From: Nectonema munidae
Taxonomy: Eukaryota; Nematomorpha; Nectonematoida; Nectonematidae
Assembly: GCA_030549495.1 (NCBI GenBank)
Contig: JAUIRK010000061.1
Span: forward strand, 1-64,000
Length of the DNA: 64,000 nt
Direction: 5' to 3'
Under the pieces are notes generated by a model. That model worked only from the letters and a program-made list of their open reading frames with translations, searched no databases and was not told where the DNA came from. Below are positions 33,601-48,600 of this stretch, one piece after another (positions within the stretch are counted from its first letter, which is position 1; the number at the start of each line of letters is the position of its first letter). The position numbers and the translations under genes were made by a program.

Positions 33601-36600
33601 TTTTATCTTACACATTTTTTACTATTTCTGACATATCAATATTGTATACAGTCAAACCAGGGATCATAGCTCGATGTTAGCTGCAAATTAGTACTTTTTT
33701 CGATGAAAAAACCACAACACCTGTAACCTTTATCATAAAGATTCAAATTCAAAGTTACTTACATTGTCTAATTGCTACATTGTTTTTATAATTTCATTTC
33801 AAATGAGCTTATTTATTAAAATGTGTGTACATTTCACCAACCAAAAATTCAACTATAAAAAAACAGGGAGAGGGGGGTGCCACCCCCTCACCCCAGGGTA
33901 AATCCATCCCTGAGTCAAACCTGTATTTAGAGACAGGCGACTCAAGAATACCATCAAAAGTGAACTTTGAGGAGGGATAGTTGTTTATAGAGGTGGTCGT
34001 TAGTTCGAATAAATTCACTTTTAGTAAAAAAATATAAGATCCTTAATATAATTTTAAAATGATTGCAAGGAAAACAATTCAATTAATGTTTTCGCGCCTA
34101 ATGCGACACCAGTGTCTCATAAAATGAAGACGCTATATAAAAACAAGATAAAGTTTTCAAAAACATGATAGCTTAACGCGCTAAATTCAATGGAACACTA
34201 GTTACCCATTGGGTCGGAAGGAGTTGAGGGGATTTTTCAAAGATAGCAATGATATCACTAACCTGCTTCTAGTTCTGCTTCTTCTACGTCGCTCCTTTGA
34301 CCTTGATTTACTTCGCCTACGTTCCTCTTCTCTAAAATTATAAAAAGTAAATATTAGATTATTAGATATGTGAATATCCTATAATAAACTAAATAATAAA
34401 CAGCACATTGGACGACAAAAAGGTTGTTTCTCAAGCTAACTTTAGTTTCTTTATAGTGTATTTTATTTAAAATTGAAAAATATAACATTTATATTTCTAA
34501 GCATATCTTTTATAAAAAAGGTGTAAATTAAGAATCTATAATCATTAGAACATTTAAAAAAAATGAAATTATACGGATTGGGAAAAAAGAATACGAAAAT
34601 ATGTTAAAATTTTTATTTTAACTAACATGTATTCAACGTTGAAAAGAGAAGGAAAAACTTTAGGTGACTGCCGATAACGAAGTATTCGGGTTAATGAAGT
34701 CCGAATTAATGAGGATTAACTGTATGTGTTTGATGAATAACAAATTTTTTGAAGATAACAGTATAATATCACATATCTCTATTAAAAAGAATATTCACTT
34801 TCCTTACATCTTCACCACAAAAGCCGTTCTCTCCGCTTTCTCTTTGACTTAAATTAAAAAAGACTTATAGAGTTAGCTAAAAAATCTCCTTTTAATAAAT
34901 ATTTGTCATATTTTCATGTTCTATTCGTCGCTTATATTTTACAATACACAATACGAGGGCCCTTCACAGCCTCATCCTTCTATATTTTTCAGTTCCTACT
35001 TTTCTGCAATTCGAGGAAAAAGATATTCTCAACTTCCAAACTTACTTAAACCCAAGATTTTATATAATTTGGATCACATAAATTTCAGAAAGAAACATAG
35101 GAAAAGAGAAAATATACCTATCATTTTCTCTCGCATCTCCTTGTGCTGTTCCAGGCCCAACAGCCTTGCGAGTATTTCCGATTCCACTTCCTAAACAAAA
35201 ATTAATGAAAAGGTTTAAAAGTAGTATCAATGACATCTATAATATTAGTGATGGCTTTTTGTGCGCGCAGAAAACATTTAATAATCCTGCTTTCTTTCTC
35301 AATGAACTTTATAAATTAGAAGCAGATCTTCATTTATTGGGGGGATATTGGTGTCAGAAATCTTTTTTGAAATTTGAGCCATATAAATATTTTAATATAT
35401 AGAAGTTGAAGAGCAGGAGTCAGATTCTATAAAACTAGTACACTTTTAATAATCCTTTGCCAGTATCTGTTTCATCACAATACCAACTTTATTCAATTCA
35501 CCCGCTTCTCAGCAGGACTATTATTTTGTGTTATTAAATTTTGAAGACAAATTATAGTTTTTATTAACAAAGTTGGAACCAAAACAAGCAGGAGACAGTA
35601 TCTATGTTATTGTTCCGCCAACACAGCCCTTTAAAATAACATTATTTTTGTTTTAATTTCTCATTTTCTTTTCCGTTAAAGTTTTAAATATCATTCTAAG
35701 TTCATCTTATTCTCGTTATTTTGGTGTCAGTTAACTTCTATGAACATAGACAGAAAAGATTTTTCCTTGTTCACTGCATAATTCACCAAGAGAATGTGTG
35801 TGCCAAGTTCCTCAAATTTGAACACGTCATGTCTAGAGTAGTTCGAGTATCAATTTTATAAAATCTTGAGCATTAAATCACAGCCAGTAGAATTTCTTAA
35901 GGATGTCGAGGCAGAATATGGAGATCTGGTTTACTACGGAATCTCGACTTTACTTCATATCTGAATGACTTGAATTCAAAATTGCAAGGAAAGGTGATGC
36001 AAGGAAATTGTAGGAAAAACAGCTGAGAAATGGTAATACTTTCCATTTCTCTACATTGGTAAATCATTGCAAAGCAGGCTGCCCTTCCTTATGCTGATGA
36101 GCTTATATCAATTCACAAAGAATTCATCAGTAGATTTCAATATTTCGGTTCACAAGAAACTAATCTACGTGTTTTCTCTTCACCTTTGTTGAGAAACACG
36201 GTTATTTTCACAGTTGAGGAAGCTCCAGAGGAACTGCAGATGGGATTGATTGAACTTCAAGGAAATGGAGAATTGAGACGAAAAATGAGAGATTATTCCT
36301 TAAGAGTTTTATAAAAATCTATCTAAAGAAGCTTTCCATTGGATCACAGATTTTGCAAGAAAGAAAATGTAGACAATTTGTTTCAAAAATATATTTAAAT
36401 AAATATTATCTCCAACCCCTATATTACGATGATTCTTCTCCAACCTGTATTCTACGATGATTCATCTCCAACCTGTATACTACGATCATTCATCTTCAAC
36501 CTGTATACTACGATGATTCATCTCCAACCTGTATACTACGACGGTTTCTATTCCATGTACAAATAACTAGGGAGACAATGTTCAACTTTCTGTTCACATT

Positions 36601-39600
36601 CTGCTAGATGTAAGATTTGATATACCTCATTCGGGGAGACGATGCTACATAAGTATTACCTATATACATTATACCTGTATACTACGATGGTTCATCTCCG
36701 ACCTGTATACCGCGATAATTCATCTCCAAACTATCAGTTCATATGTTGCTAGATGTAAGATTTGATATACCTCATTCGGGGAGAGGATGTTAGATAAGTT
36801 ATTAATTTTTCACGATATTAAATAATATATTTTATCAAATAATCAAAATAAAATTCTGTAATCAAATAATCGAAAAATATTCTTTAAAAAATCAAAAAAT
36901 ATCAAACTTTCTGTTCATATTTTGCTACCTCATACAATGTTACAAAAGTTATTACCTATACTTTGGAATTTGCACGATTTTAAATATTATATTTGTCAAA
37001 TAATCAAAATAAAATTCTGTAATCAAAGAATCGAAAAATATTCTTTAAAAAATCAAAAAATATCAAACTTTCTGTTCATATTTTGCTACCTCATACGATG
37101 TTACAAAGGTTATTACCTATACTTTGCAATTTGCACGATTTTAAATATTATATTTGTCGAATAATCAAAGAATCGAAAAATGTTCAAATCAAAAAATATT
37201 TATTCTTTTTAAATATATCGTTGGCTCCCCTTACTTTTAGTTTCGCATGTGCATAATTTGATAAAAATTAATTATTAAAGACTAGGTTTATCTTTCAATT
37301 TTAAAAGTAAGGGGAGCCAACGATATATTTAAAAAGAATAAATATTTTTTGATTTGAACATTTTTCGATTCTTCGATTATTCGACAAATATAATATTTAA
37401 AATCGTGCAAATTGCAAAGTATAAATAATAACTTTTGTAACATCGTATGAGGTAGCAAAATATGAAGAGAAAGTTTGATATTTTTTGATTTTTTAAAGAA
37501 TATTTTTCGATTCTTTGATTACAGAATTTTATTTTGATTATTTGACAAATATAATATTTCTCCCCGGAGGTCTTACCAGACCTCTGATTTTCAGCTTTTA
37601 CTATTAATCAGGCCGACAAGTGAACAAGGGTTGCCCCTGCATGAATTAGATGGTTAAGCAATTGACGATGATTGTAGAGATCTCTCACTCTAACCACCAG
37701 AAGTGAGTGATATTGTAGACTGAGGACACCAGTACTCTGAAGATCATCTGGAGGATTCACCGCCTAAGAAATCTAAGGTCTTAGAAGCAGAATGAGTTGC
37801 ATGGAGGAAAGGAAAACTGACCTACAATATAGAAAAGGTCATCAATGGAGCAGAAGATAGAAGAAATGAGAAACTTAGGGGAAAGACTAATGTAGAATTG
37901 TTTGAATAATTCTCTACTGAAGAACTGCTCGAAATGATTGTCACTCAGTCAGATGCTTCTCAACATGGACATGATATCGCTCGTGATTGCTTACAGCTGT
38001 TTTTAGGCATATCGTTATTTACTGGATGCCATAGGCTACCAAGCCAGCGTCAGTAATGCAGTTGCGATGAACATCTTGATACACCTATCATAAGAAATGT
38101 TATGCCAAGGAATGGGCAGACAGAAATCAAGAAATATCTAGATTTTGTTTATAAAAAAGGCCTGTCAAAATAAGGACAACAAAGCATTCAAATTAAGACC
38201 AATATAAAAAATTAACAAAAAAATAAATCAGTATTTATTTACTGCTTGGTTGAAAAAGGCAGCTGAGTTTACCCACAATATTAAAACAGAAAACGGCCCA
38301 CAGAGCTTTCATGGGAAACAAATGCTTGAAAAAACGTTAGATTTGTTTGGACCGCCGTCTTATATTGATGTGTGTGGTTGTCTCCTATTATTCAGGATTA
38401 TTTTGCTGTCTGCATTTGCCTTTTGGCTCTTTTCACCTTGTAAGTGGCGTATCTAGGATTCTAGGTAGTTTTAGCTTTGTGGTTTTGTTATGGCCGGTAT
38501 GTCTTTGTCCTTGTGAGCAGGGATATATATTAAGTAACTAATTCGTCCTTGCAATGTTGTTTCTCAGATGTCAAACGTTCGAAAATAGAATGACAGCTAT
38601 GTCAAGTTTGGATTTACAAATGTCATTCGAAATGGTGTGGGCTGCACGCAATGTCTGCACTGCTCAATGGTGATGTCAAATGCATCACTAAGTCCTTCCA
38701 AACTTTCAAACCATCGCGACAAAATGCATCCCCGAGGCAAGGAGAATAATGTTGATACTGTTTGCGAAACTAGCACGATACGATCGTGAAGCTCCCAAAT
38801 TTGGATTCCGGGCAGAAGAAAAAACTGCTCTTCAATCCAGCTACGAAGTGGCATACCGAATTGTGAAGTGCAAGAAGCCGCAGACTATTGCTGAGGAACT
38901 CATCAAGACACGCGCAGAGAAAATGGTAGAACTGATGATCGGACAAGAGGCAAAAAAGATCCAGCAAGTTTCGCTTTCTAATGAAACGATCAGAAGACAA
39001 ATTGATGACATGGCAGCTGATGTGTGCCGTCAAGTTTGCTCTGAAATCAAGCAAAGCACGCTCAAGGATAGCTAGCCTTCAATTAGACGAGTCAACCGAC
39101 ATAACTCTAGAGAGCCAGTTGATCGCCTTCGCTCGCTACGAGAAAGATGAAGGAAGTTCTTCTTCTGCAATATCCTGTCAACTACAACGACAGCAACAGG
39201 TGTCAAAGCCATCGTGGACTCTTTTTTTTTTAAGTTAAAGGACTCAGCTGGCAGAATTTAAAGCTTATTTACACGGATGGTGCTCCAGCGATGATTGGCG
39301 TTAAAGGAGGGTTCATCACGCTTGTCAAGAGTGAATCGCCCACCGTGACGTCTTCACACTGTTCACTACACCGATATGCTCTTGCGTCAAAAACTCTACA
39401 AACGCGTCTGTTGGAAGTAATGAATGTCGTGGTCAAAGTGATCAACTTCATTCCTGCGAAGGCCAAAAATCATTGGCTCTTCCAACTTCTGGCCAACGAA
39501 ATGCGAGCGCAACATGTGGGACTTCTGTTCTATACCAAAGTTCGTTGGCTATCAAAGAAGAAATGCCTCTCTCAGCTGTATGAACTCCGGGTGGAGGCGC

Positions 39601-42600
39601 AAATCTTCTGCGAGAGAACAAAAATAACCTCCATGTCCACTTCGACGAAGAGTTTGTCATGATACTCGCATACATGGCTGATATATTCGGCCGACTCAAC
39701 GAAGTGAACCAGTCTTTGCAAGGTTGTGATGTGACGTTCAGGACAAGCTTGCAGGACTGTCTGCTCGAATGAGAGTCTGGCAGGCATGAGTTCTCCAGAC
39801 ACAGAGGAATGAGCTTCCCATAGGCGTCAAAGATTACATCACTGGACATCTCGACATTCTATCCACTGAGTTAAAATCTTATTTCGACGATGAACCATTG
39901 GATGCTCCATGGCACAGAGACCCATTCAACACTGAAATTGAACCTACTGAAGACGAAGCTGAGGAGCTAGGCAAGTGACAAAGACGTGAAATAAGCCATG
40001 TGGAGACTATGACTACATATTTAACCAAGAAAAATACATTTTCTTTTTGAAGAGGCATGATAATAGCTTAGTCACTATTGGCAGCAAATACCAGTCCTTT
40101 AGCCAGTTGAACCTGGAGTAACAAAGAAAAGAAATTCATTAATGTCACACAGCCTCACCTCAACTGGCTGACCCAGAAGTACCGTATTGGTGTGAGAGGG
40201 AAGAAATGGTAATTTAACCTCTTCACTAACTTGGTTGTCAGTGCTGTTGTAAATGCCAGGATAATCAGCACAATCATCTATGGAAATCAAACATCTCTCC
40301 TGGAATTCAAGAGCTCTGTTGCCAGATATTATCTACAGATGACCTCTCCTTCAAAACCTAAACGAGTGAAGAAGATTTCTGCTTCTCATCAGCAAGCATT
40401 TGTTTAGTCTTATTATTTTATTCTTTTGGTCTACTGAAAAAGGTGTTTAAAGATCACTGAAATATTTTGTTAAAATAAAACTCCTAAAAGTTTTCATTTT
40501 TCAATTTTGTTGCAACTACATTTTCCATAAGCTAGAGCTAGGCAAAAGAAATTGACAAAAAAGTTATACCAATAAATATTATGATGTCTATTAATACATG
40601 TTATGTGTATTCTAACGTCAAAAATATAATCTTAGAGTATTTTCATCGACAAGCCGAAGAAAAAGTTTGTGTCGAAATATGAGCAACTAAGGATTGAAGC
40701 TGGATCGAACACGAGACCATGTGGTATCGAATCAAAGTATTTAACCAACTTTACTCACGCCTCCTATATAAAGTTAAAGTTACCATAAATATATAGAATA
40801 AAATTTGGATAAAATGCTTTAGTCATACAATTAAGTTGTATGAGAGTCAAGTAGAGCTACATAATAATTTTAAAGTTGGCCGAGCACAAAATTTACTCAC
40901 AGCTGTAGAACAGGGGGTTGAGAGAAGCTTCAGAGTAAATATAGCAAAAGTTTAAGGTAAAAGTAGAAAAACTCATTGAAAAAAATCAGCATTTTTGGTG
41001 GAGCGAAAGGTTTTTTCACCCTTCTTGAAATCACATATGAGGACGGGGTTCGCCAGAAAAATATCAGCAGGATTTGTGAAATTAAAAATTAAGCACTCAT
41101 AGGTAAACATTTAGTAGCACAGAATTCCAAAAAGCAGCAAATTTTACCACATGAATGTAAAAAATAAAACAAAATTTTGTACCGAATCTTCTCGGAAGCC
41201 AGCCTTTTACAGTTCTTCCTCTTTCAACGTCAACAACAATTCGCCTTCCATCAATCTTACGTCCGTCCGCGCGCTTATACGCACCTTTATTAATGATGTA
41301 TTTGATGAAATAATAGTTTAGTTGACGTTTGAAAACACATATGGTTTGGGTGAGATGTGAATAATAATAATAGAGGTGTATCGCAACTTTGTCTGGTCGG
41401 AAAATTCGGTTTGAGCAATTTTTTATTAAAGGGGATTAACCCTTTTATGTCAATATATACTGCATTTCCTATCATATAAATTACATTTCTCTAAAGATAC
41501 AAAAAAGAACATTACATATTACTCAAATATATTTAAATACTTTTGAGTCTGTTCATTTCCTACTTATCTTACTGAAAAATGTTGACTTTGAAAACTGTAA
41601 AATATGTATTTTGTTTTTCTCGTTCATGAAAAGATTGAAGGAAAATAATAAGTCAAAGATTGGTCAGTTTAATCTCGAATATAAAAAAACTGTTGTGATT
41701 AAAAATTATTGGTTCAAACTGGAAAATCCGACCAGAATCTTGCAAGGTTACAATAGTTTTTGATTTTAGTTTGAGTGAGAGTCCATCCCGGGCACTCCTA
41801 CTACGCGCTACTCTGAGGTAAAACTTAAAAACGACCTCTTACACCCCAGGGTGAAACCAGTAAATACTTAGGTATTTTTAGGGTATAAAACTATAAGTAA
41901 TAAAGGCTTGAAGGTATTTTTATTCCTGCTTAATAGATATTTCTTTTTAAGATTGTGGATGCATAAAAATCTTAATTAAAGAAAATCTCGGTATTTATTA
42001 TTTTTCAAACATGAAAAATTTTAAAATATTTTATCTTCAATTCGTATAGAATTAAATAATGTAAACTGTTCTGATTCATTTTCAAATCAAACTAAAAATG
42101 GAGTTTTAGCATTTTAGGATAAAATAGCAGTTAGTATAACTTATTATTAATAAATATAATTATTATCTGATTACTTTCACCACAAGGGAGCACATTTTGG
42201 AAATTATTTTAATTTATTTAAGCTCAAAACTTTCTTCATAATATAGATATTTATTTTAAATATGCACATTTTAAGCAAAATTAATTTTTATTCATAAGCA
42301 ATCAAGGAGGGGTGAGAAATAAGTGTTTCCTCTAAGCTTTTTCAGCGTTCCATAGACGAAAAATCAGCCTCTTCATAAGGGAGTCCGAAAAATATTTAAT
42401 TTTTACTCATTTTTAGAAACCTACAACAAAAACGATTTTCGTATAAATTTATATGTAAGCGATTTAGTATGTATATTTCAATTTTCATTCAAGCAGCACA
42501 CAAATAGTTTGATCCGGTTAATAAAAAATGGGCACATGACATTTTGAAATTTGTTATCTCTGTTTCAAAAATTTTAGGGAGTGCATTTGAAGCCCATATA

Positions 42601-45600
42601 AAATGAAGCACATGCATGGCGATAACTGCGAAAATTGCTTCATAGCCAATGAAAAATCTCAACGCCGATTCTTAGCGGAAGCACTGGTCACAGACCTCAA
42701 GCTTCATCACGTTGTGCTCTGCTGTTTTGCCGGGATAAAAACACTAAACACATTCATTTTAATAAAAAAAATTGTGATATTAAATACTGTTAAGATTAAA
42801 TTTATTAAATTATAACTTATTTGTGAAAAATTAGGAATGTGACTCAGAGTGTATAAAAAAATACATGTCCATTTGTATAGTAATTCTGTATTAAAAAGCG
42901 CCGTATATACTACTCAAGTATTGTGTAATCTGGGGTATTATGCTACCCACAAATTATTCACCTGAAAACACGAAGCGAAGAAGAAAATTTTGGAGAATTA
43001 TTCATTCAATCACATGATATTCAGTATGAAAGCGACTTTGGTAAACGATTTTTCCTTTATACACTTTCTACACTTTTTTATTATGTGGGGGAATTAAAAT
43101 AATAGTTTGCAAAAATTTTAGATATAAAAATTTGTATCACGATATAAATTATCAAGTCAAATGTCGCATGATACGAGGGTAAATAGGGTAAGTCTTTTTA
43201 CACATCTATCTACAGAACTTAAATCCTGCCATCGGGCACACATCATATATGATTTTATTTTATTTCGTGGAAAGGGGGTAACAAAAAGTCGCCCGGGTGG
43301 ACTCTTTAGATAGGACGCAAAAGTAGTGGGTTGCGGTACACCTCTAGTGAAAAATAAAGTTGAATAAATAAAATCTGATCTACATATCATTTTAAAAGGA
43401 AAGATTCGAAAAAGTCAGCCATCCATCCATCCAAACGAATGAAATAGAGAAGAGTGAACATTTTGTGAGCTTAGAGGTTGTTTAAATTAATTAAAAGATA
43501 TGAATCTACCACTCACCACACTGCTTACATACAAACCTATTATTTGAGATGAACAAAATTTTGATAACTGAGACGCAGCGCTAAGCGGCAACAAAGCCTG
43601 CATGATTTGATTTCAGTGCAACAGCAATCAAACTATAATAATAAGAAAGATAATTATAGAGAGTTGCACAAAAGTAAATAGAGATAAATCATATTATAAA
43701 AATATAGGCATGATTTTACCTGCAATGTTCAACATGGGGCGCATTATATTATTTACTCAAAAGAACATTTTATCTCAAGTTTCTAAACTGTAAAAATCTC
43801 ATGGAGGAGTAGACCGGAGTTATGTTTGCAATACAAGAAAAGCTACTCAATTCTTAAATGGAGAGGTGCGGTCTTTTGAACTTAAACTAACTCAAAAACA
43901 AATAAGAAAATTGTAGAACAACTTAGTATCGAAGACGCTCTTCAAATCTTCCAAAAATAGTGGGTTGAATTGGAAAGAGTATCACAAGAAATATAATAAT
44001 TCATCAAAATTAAAATTTTTAAATCAGCTAATCTTTTTCAATCATTTTTTATTTTTATTAAACACTGATATCTCATGAAGGATTAACTAGAACATCGCAA
44101 TTTAGTATCACTGAATAAAAGATTTTGCATTATACATCTGAGAATAATGAGGTCGGAATATTTAAAAAAAAAAAAAAGAGATAGGAAACTTACTGTGCAT
44201 GTCCTTTTCTCTTTCGTATTCAATAAAGGCATAACCACGAGGTTTTTTAGATATTTTATTTTGAATCATAATAATCTAAAAAAATCATATTTATCATCAT
44301 TATGAATATCAAGAATAGATTTTGATTAAATTTACCTTTTTGATCATTCCAAATTCAGATAGTTCTCGTTTTAATTTAGACTCTGAGGTGTCGAAATTCT
44401 GAAGAAAAAAAACAAGCAATGTAAAAATAGTAGTAAGACATTTTTGAAATTTTTTAATTTACATATGAGAGTATTTAGGGTGGCCCTTATTTTTTGACTT
44501 TTGTAAAAAAGGTTCCCAACCCAAATTTTTGTTTCTTTTAAGGTAAAATTTTATAGAGTTTGGTTAAGTATAAATGACTTTAAAGTTAACCATTGAGACA
44601 TAAGATAATAATTGAGACAGAAGATTGTAATCTAATTCAAACATTTTTATATTTTTTTGTTTTGATTAGATTTAGTTTTAATAAACTATTTTAATATTTC
44701 CTCCAAATTCTCTACATTTTAAAAGGGAAAGTAATTTCGAATTTTTATCTACAAGAAATTTTGTTGCAGCAAAATTATCTTCAAATCGTCAGGCACTATG
44801 CGTATTTTTTATAATAATATGAGAGTTGTAAAACTCACTGCAAAAGAAAGTGCGGCCTTAGTAATTCAAGAAATTCTTATTTTTTGGCAGAAAGCTCGAA
44901 TTCCCACAAAAAGAATTGACCATTGGATTGAAAAGTTGTTTAAATTCTAACAAGAATCGAAAGATTTACAAAAAAATGTTAACAGATCTTCTGCCAAAGA
45001 AAAGGCAAAAAAATAGCTTTGTCGAAAGAATAGATGATTTATTCGATATAGCCCATTTGGATGCTTTTGTCTCAAATAAAAATTGAAGAGGATAAAATGT
45101 TTCTGAATCTTCATCGTCAAAAAGGTCGACCCGGTTCTATGTCTGGATTAGATCAAAAGTTATTGCATAAAGAAGGAAGTTGAGAGGAAAAAAAGGGAAA
45201 TTTCTGAAGAGGAAATGAAATCTCAACAAAACATTCACAGTGATGAAGAAACTGTTCTTTCTTCAGAAGTAGAAAAATCTTTTAAAAAAAAAACAACTGA
45301 AGCTAAAAAGGTTAATGTTAGAGGAACTTGCGATTTTTTTACTCCCCATCTGGCTGCGGTTTTTAAGAGATGCAAAATTAGTGACAGAAATGGAATGCAT
45401 ATTTTGATGTCAGCTGCTGATACTTTTTTACAGAAAATCTTATACTTCTTTTCAAGGATTAAGAAAAAATTTTAGAAGAAAGAACCCATCATATTAGACA
45501 AACTTCCTATTTAAATGAATGCCAAGATATTATTTTACATTGGGATGGAAAACTGTTTTTAGAATCAAGCCAAAAATTCAATAGGATTGCTATTATAACA

Positions 45601-48600
45601 TTTCATGGAAAAGAACAATTGCTGGAAATTCCCAAAATTAAATCAAGCTCTGGAGAAAATCAAACATTAGCAATATATCAAGCAATTGAAAATTGGAATA
45701 TTTTAGATAAAGTAGTTCAAGCACTTTGCTTTGATACAACAGCTAGCAACACAGGTCAAAAGAATGGTGTATGCACAATCATTCAAAAAATGTTAAAGCG
45801 TGAATTGTTATATTTACCTTGTAGGCATCATATTTTTGAGCTAGTTTTGAAGAGTTGTTTTGATTTACTAATGAAACCCACTTCTGCTCCTGATATGATT
45901 CTTTCCAAAAAATTCAAGGAAAATTGGCACGCAATAGATCAAAAAAAGTATATAACAGTCAGATATAAAATTTCTGATTATGATCGCTGTGAAATTTCTA
46001 AATTTGTCAAATATCATCCTTCTCAAAATAACCAGATAAGAGATGATTATAAAGAGCTACTAGAACTCACATTAATATTTATTCGTGAAGTTCATGGCAA
46101 TTAAATATTATTTTGTAGACCTGGTGCCGTCAGCCATGCAAGATGGATGTACAAAGTAATTTATGCTTTTAAAATTTTTGTTTCAACATGAGTTTAAAAT
46201 GGAATTGTCACAAATTAACTCTATAACAAGAATATGCGTTTTTCTTGCTCTTATCTACGTTCCTGTTTACTTGTCCTAATGCAATTAAAGCGCCATACCA
46301 CGACTTCAATATTATGGTCAAGCTCATAAAGTTTCAGGAAATTGATTTGGAAATTAGTCAAGTGACTTCAGAAATTCGCTAATTATCTCTGGTATCTTGT
46401 TTCAGAGAATGTTGCTATATCTCTGTTTGATGAAACTGATATCACAGCTAAAATGCCTAAAATTATAATAAATTCATCGACTAAAAATAATGAAATTAAT
46501 TTGAAAAAATATTGGCTTCCTAAAAACAAGTTGTTTTCTTTTTTAACTTTAGATTTTTCTTCATATTAGCAAATTTATTTACAAAAAAATTTCTGCGCGA
46601 TTTTCAATCAGTACAGTCTTTCTCAATGAAGATCCTTTGTTATGGAAAGAAGGATCTTGTTTTAAAGAAGGTTTAGAAAAAGTTAAAAAGATTGAAGTTG
46701 TAATGATGTTGCAGAAAGAGGAATAAAGCTCATAGAAGATTATCATATCCTTACAAATGATGAAAAAACAAAACAATTTGTTCTTCAAAATGTCGCTGAA
46801 AAAAATAAAAAAATTTCCAAAATTTACCAAATATTGTTTAAGACCTAATGTTATCTTGGTACATTTGTTATTAAAAAAATTAAAAATCTCATATACAGTA
46901 AAACCTCGGTATCTCGAACTTCAAGGGACTAACAAAATACTTCGAGATATCCGGGTGTTCGAGATATCAGTATTTGAAGTATTTTTCTCTTGAAGCATAC
47001 TAAGTATAAAATATCAATTTGTAATGAGAAAAATCTTTGAGAAAAAAAAGTTTTGAGAAAATTTTTTAATTTTTTTTATGAAATATATTTAAAAAAACAA
47101 ATTTAATGATACCAAAATTTTAAAATTATTTCTAATTTTGTATATATAAAGTGTTTAAAGCTCATATTTTTCATGATGATACAATTTTAAATAGTGCGAT
47201 TACTTCCACAACCAGTAAAAAAATTGGTGATGTGACTTTGTTTGAGCTTAAATGCCTCCACTTCAACAGACATTATTCGATGGAGGATCTTCTGATAGCT
47301 TGGTATAATATCTTCCATATTCTCAGACATTTCTATCCAGTTTTGAATGATTTCCATTGCATCGTTAACTTGTGATAATGTAGGCTTTTTCTTCGATAAA
47401 TCTAATCCTTCATCAACATCATTATCTTCTTCACCTTCTTCATTCTCTTCGTTTTCTCCCATTTCTAATTTTCTTTCCTCAATGATTTTTTCCACAATGT
47501 CTTTGTCTGTGTTGGATTCAGCAGTCATGAGATTCTCATCGATTCGAGCATAATCTTCAATTGCCAAGCATGAATGAAACGGTTCTAAATGGATGACATC
47601 TATGTCTTCCTTCCCACTATCAGAAAAATCTTGACTTTTCTTTTTTGATTAAAAAACTTTTTGACAAGTTTTTTCAACCAAGCAGTAAAAATTTCGCTTG
47701 TAATAAATGCCTTTCTGTTTGCGTAGTAAGAAGTAGGAAGAGTTTTTGAAACATTGTAGATTCTTTGATTTTCTAATAACAAGAAGAGACAATTTTTCTT
47801 AAACCAACATATTAACACAAACTAAAACAGTTAGCCTCTCTTTAGATTTTTTACCACTATGACATTTTGACCCTTTGAACTCAAGGATTTTTTCAGGTAA
47901 TAATCGAAAAAATAACCCAGTTTCATTAGCATAAATGTCACAGGGATTGTATTTTTCTAAAATTATCTGTAGAGTAGATGACCACGCTTTGTTAACAGCT
48001 GTATTTTCATTCACACTTTTTGATTCTCTACACAATCGTCTAAATGTAATATTATGGCCCTCCAACGTTCGAGCCACCCATTTGTACATTTGAAATTTTC
48101 ACCAAGCTGTGAAGCAAAACTTTGCGCTTTAGCAATTAAAAGTGGACTAGAAACTGGTGTATTTTCTTCCCTTTCTTTTGTGAACCATTTCAAACGTCAC
48201 GCAAAATTATATTACTAACATTATTCAACGTGTGTTTATGCGTGCTTTCTTTTATTTTGTAAGCTGTCTTTTCAAATCAATCAGTCAACAACAAGTGATC
48301 TCTCAATAAACGAATAAAACAGTTCGTAATGCTAGTGCAAGTATTATAGGATATTTAATTATACATGATGGTGTGATGTCCTCTAAGTAGTGAGATTGAA
48401 AAAAGAGATAAGTTTAGCAAAAGAAGATTTTATTTCGAGATAACCGGGGTAAAATTTGAGTTCGGGACCATAAATTTGTTTCGAGATAAGCGAGGTATTC
48501 GAGATAACAAAACTTATTTTCATTTATAATATAGAGGATAAATTCCGTACTGGCTATTCACTTCGACATAAAAGGGGCTTCGAGATATCCCATGTTCGAG

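Noticed and set aside
34810-34855. Possible extra U1-70K exon ([14 protein letters not shown]) between exons 8 and 9
   Set aside because: It accepts phase 2 but its donor is phase 0, while exon 9 needs phase 2. Including it breaks the frame, whereas skipping it gives a perfect join.
41373-43347. Pairing TAGAGGTGTATCGCAAC (41.37 kb) with GTTGCGGTACACCTCTA (43.33 kb) as one 2-kb hAT element
   Set aside because: The flanking octamers do not match and the interior shows no transposase. They may be ends of separate copies.
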